Source: Epiperipatus broadwayi
Taxonomy: Eukaryota; Onychophora; Udeonychophora; Euonychophora; Peripatidae
Assembly (NCBI GenBank): GCA_028023455.1
Contig: JAQFVV010012396.1
Location: forward strand, 21,574,750 to 21,638,749
Direction of reading: 5' to 3'
Length of the DNA stretch: 64,000 nucleotides
Below the pieces are notes generated by a model that was given only the letters and a program-made list of their open reading frames with translations, ran no database searches and was not told where the DNA came from. How positions within the stretch are numbered: position 1 is the stretch's first letter; each line of letters opens with the position of its first letter. This document shows positions 63,209-64,000 of this stretch, piece by piece. A program made the translations under genes and the position numbers.

Positions 63209-63488
63209 TAATATTAATAATCAGCATTAAGCTATTGCACATGTGCTTTGCAGATTTTTAACAATAAATGAATACGTCCACTTCAAACACAAGATAAGAC
63301 TTTGGAAAAGATAGAATGAATCATCTATCTTTTCGAACCCAAAATGCTTATGTATGTTTGGGTTCAAAAAGATAGATGATTCATTCTATATTTTCCAAAG
63401 ACTTATCTTGTGTTAAGTGGGGTATTCATTGGTTGTTAAAAATCTACAAAGCACATGTGCAATAGCTTAATGCTGATTATTAATATTA
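63209..63488. mobile_element. long hairpin (foldback) element, arms about 133 bp
   Basis: The left arm 63209-63343 and right arm 63357-63488 are near-perfect complements (TAATATTAATAATCAGCATT, AAGCTATTGCACATGTGCTT, CACAAGATAAGACTTTGGAA, GATAGATGATTCATTCTA on one side, complements on the other). The loop is about 13 bases. Only scattered mismatches are seen. A single-arm relative lies at 32415-32560. Non-coding. Confidence 0.93.
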
Positions 63489-63514
63489 CAGTTTATAAAC
63501 ATCACGCTATATAA

Positions 63515-63640
63515 AATAAATAGTTTATTGGCTGTTATAGTAATGAGCATGAGAGGTTTTGCAGTCTCTCAACTTAATTTCAATACTGTTTGCACTTTAT
63601 AAAAATAAAAATATTATTTACATACATTTAGTGTATATAA
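63515..63640. repeat. partial copy of the 8.6-kb palindromic element (right arm)
   Basis: TTGGCTGTTATAGTAATGAG, GAGAGGTTTTGCAGTCTCTC, TTAATTTCAATACTGTTTGC and ACTTTATAAAAATAAAAATA match 8824-8910 with small changes. The facing arm is absent. Confidence 0.85.
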
Positions 63641-64000
63641 TAAAAAATAGACTATTTTTCCTATAATTAATTTTTACAATAAATTAATAATAAGTACTAA
63701 CTATACTTAAAATTTTAATATATTTATTTACATATTTTTGTCAAATTGCATTAAAAAAATAATAAAATGGATTAAAGATGACTGACAAAAAAGTAGTATC
63801 TGATTAAAAATATAAATAAAAATTATATCATATATGCAAATTTATTTTTGAAGTGACACCAACTCTTGAGGAAAACTATAACTAAATTTAAAAAAATAAA
63901 TAAAGGAATATATAAATTATAAATCAAATGAGAGTGTTGACACAAACATTATTAAAGCATGACTTCATCTAAAATCAAATTTTAATAATTTTTCTTAGTC
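63641..64000. other. AT-rich non-coding DNA to window end
   Basis: Nothing recognisable. Confidence 0.6.

Overview
This window looks like AT-rich, gene-poor DNA from an animal nuclear genome. No complete cellular gene, rRNA or canonical tRNA is visible. Almost every recognisable stretch is a decayed transposable element or a microsatellite. Retroelements present include several RTE-type copies, a Jockey/CR1-type LINE, an L1/Tx1-like LINE, another LINE 3' end and a Penelope-like fragment. DNA transposons include a ZBED5/GTF2IRD2-type hAT and a Merlin/ISXO2-like element. There are also tRNA-derived SINEs, foldback/MITE-like repeats and very long (ATT)n and (GATA)n tracts. This mix fits an invertebrate metazoan. 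The sequence does not let me name the species or phylum.

Layout. 1-18.7 kb: AT-rich DNA with a 160-bp dispersed repeat, a (TA)/(GA) microsatellite, a tRNA-derived SINE, an RTE 3' end with a (TGA)n tail (6.69-6.84 kb), a long-TIR palindromic element with a duplicated half (8.56-9.20 kb) and a second snap-back repeat (10.17-10.32 kb). 18.8-19.3 kb: LINE 3' end carrying a 23-bp duplication. 20.9-22.4 kb: a segment visibly richer in G+C and unlike its surroundings, with a TATA-like box and a short minus-strand ORF; its nature is unresolved. 24.85-27.4 kb: an almost full-length but heavily mutated RTE element with a SINE inserted in it. 27.5 kb: a short hammerhead-like core inside a 15-bp inverted repeat. 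27.6-30.2 kb: a Merlin/ISXO2-like DNA transposon with related ends and a broken transposase. 33.5-38.1 kb: two LINEs placed tail to tail around a 442-bp (ATT)n tract, with another (TTA)n tract at the truncated 5' end of the first. 39.1-39.4 kb: a (GATA)n tract. 42.0-45.5 kb: a complete but dead hAT element with terminal inverted repeats, an imperfect 8-bp target duplication and a nested insertion. 47 kb: an unexplained 148-codon ORF. 52.4-53.0 kb: a Penelope-like GIY-YIG relic. 53.3-54.6 kb: a large inverted repeat. 55.2 kb: a 79-bp tandem duplication. 59-62.5 kb: two more RTE remnants, one ending directly in a (TATC)n tract. 63.2-63.5 kb: a long near-perfect hairpin.

The elements do not work together as a pathway. 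The window is a record of repeated insertions, with no element that looks able to move by itself. The main points of interest are the Merlin/ISXO2-like element and its family of ends, the hammerhead-like motif, the LINE/microsatellite junctions, the G+C-richer segment at 21-22.4 kb and the orphan ORF at 47 kb.
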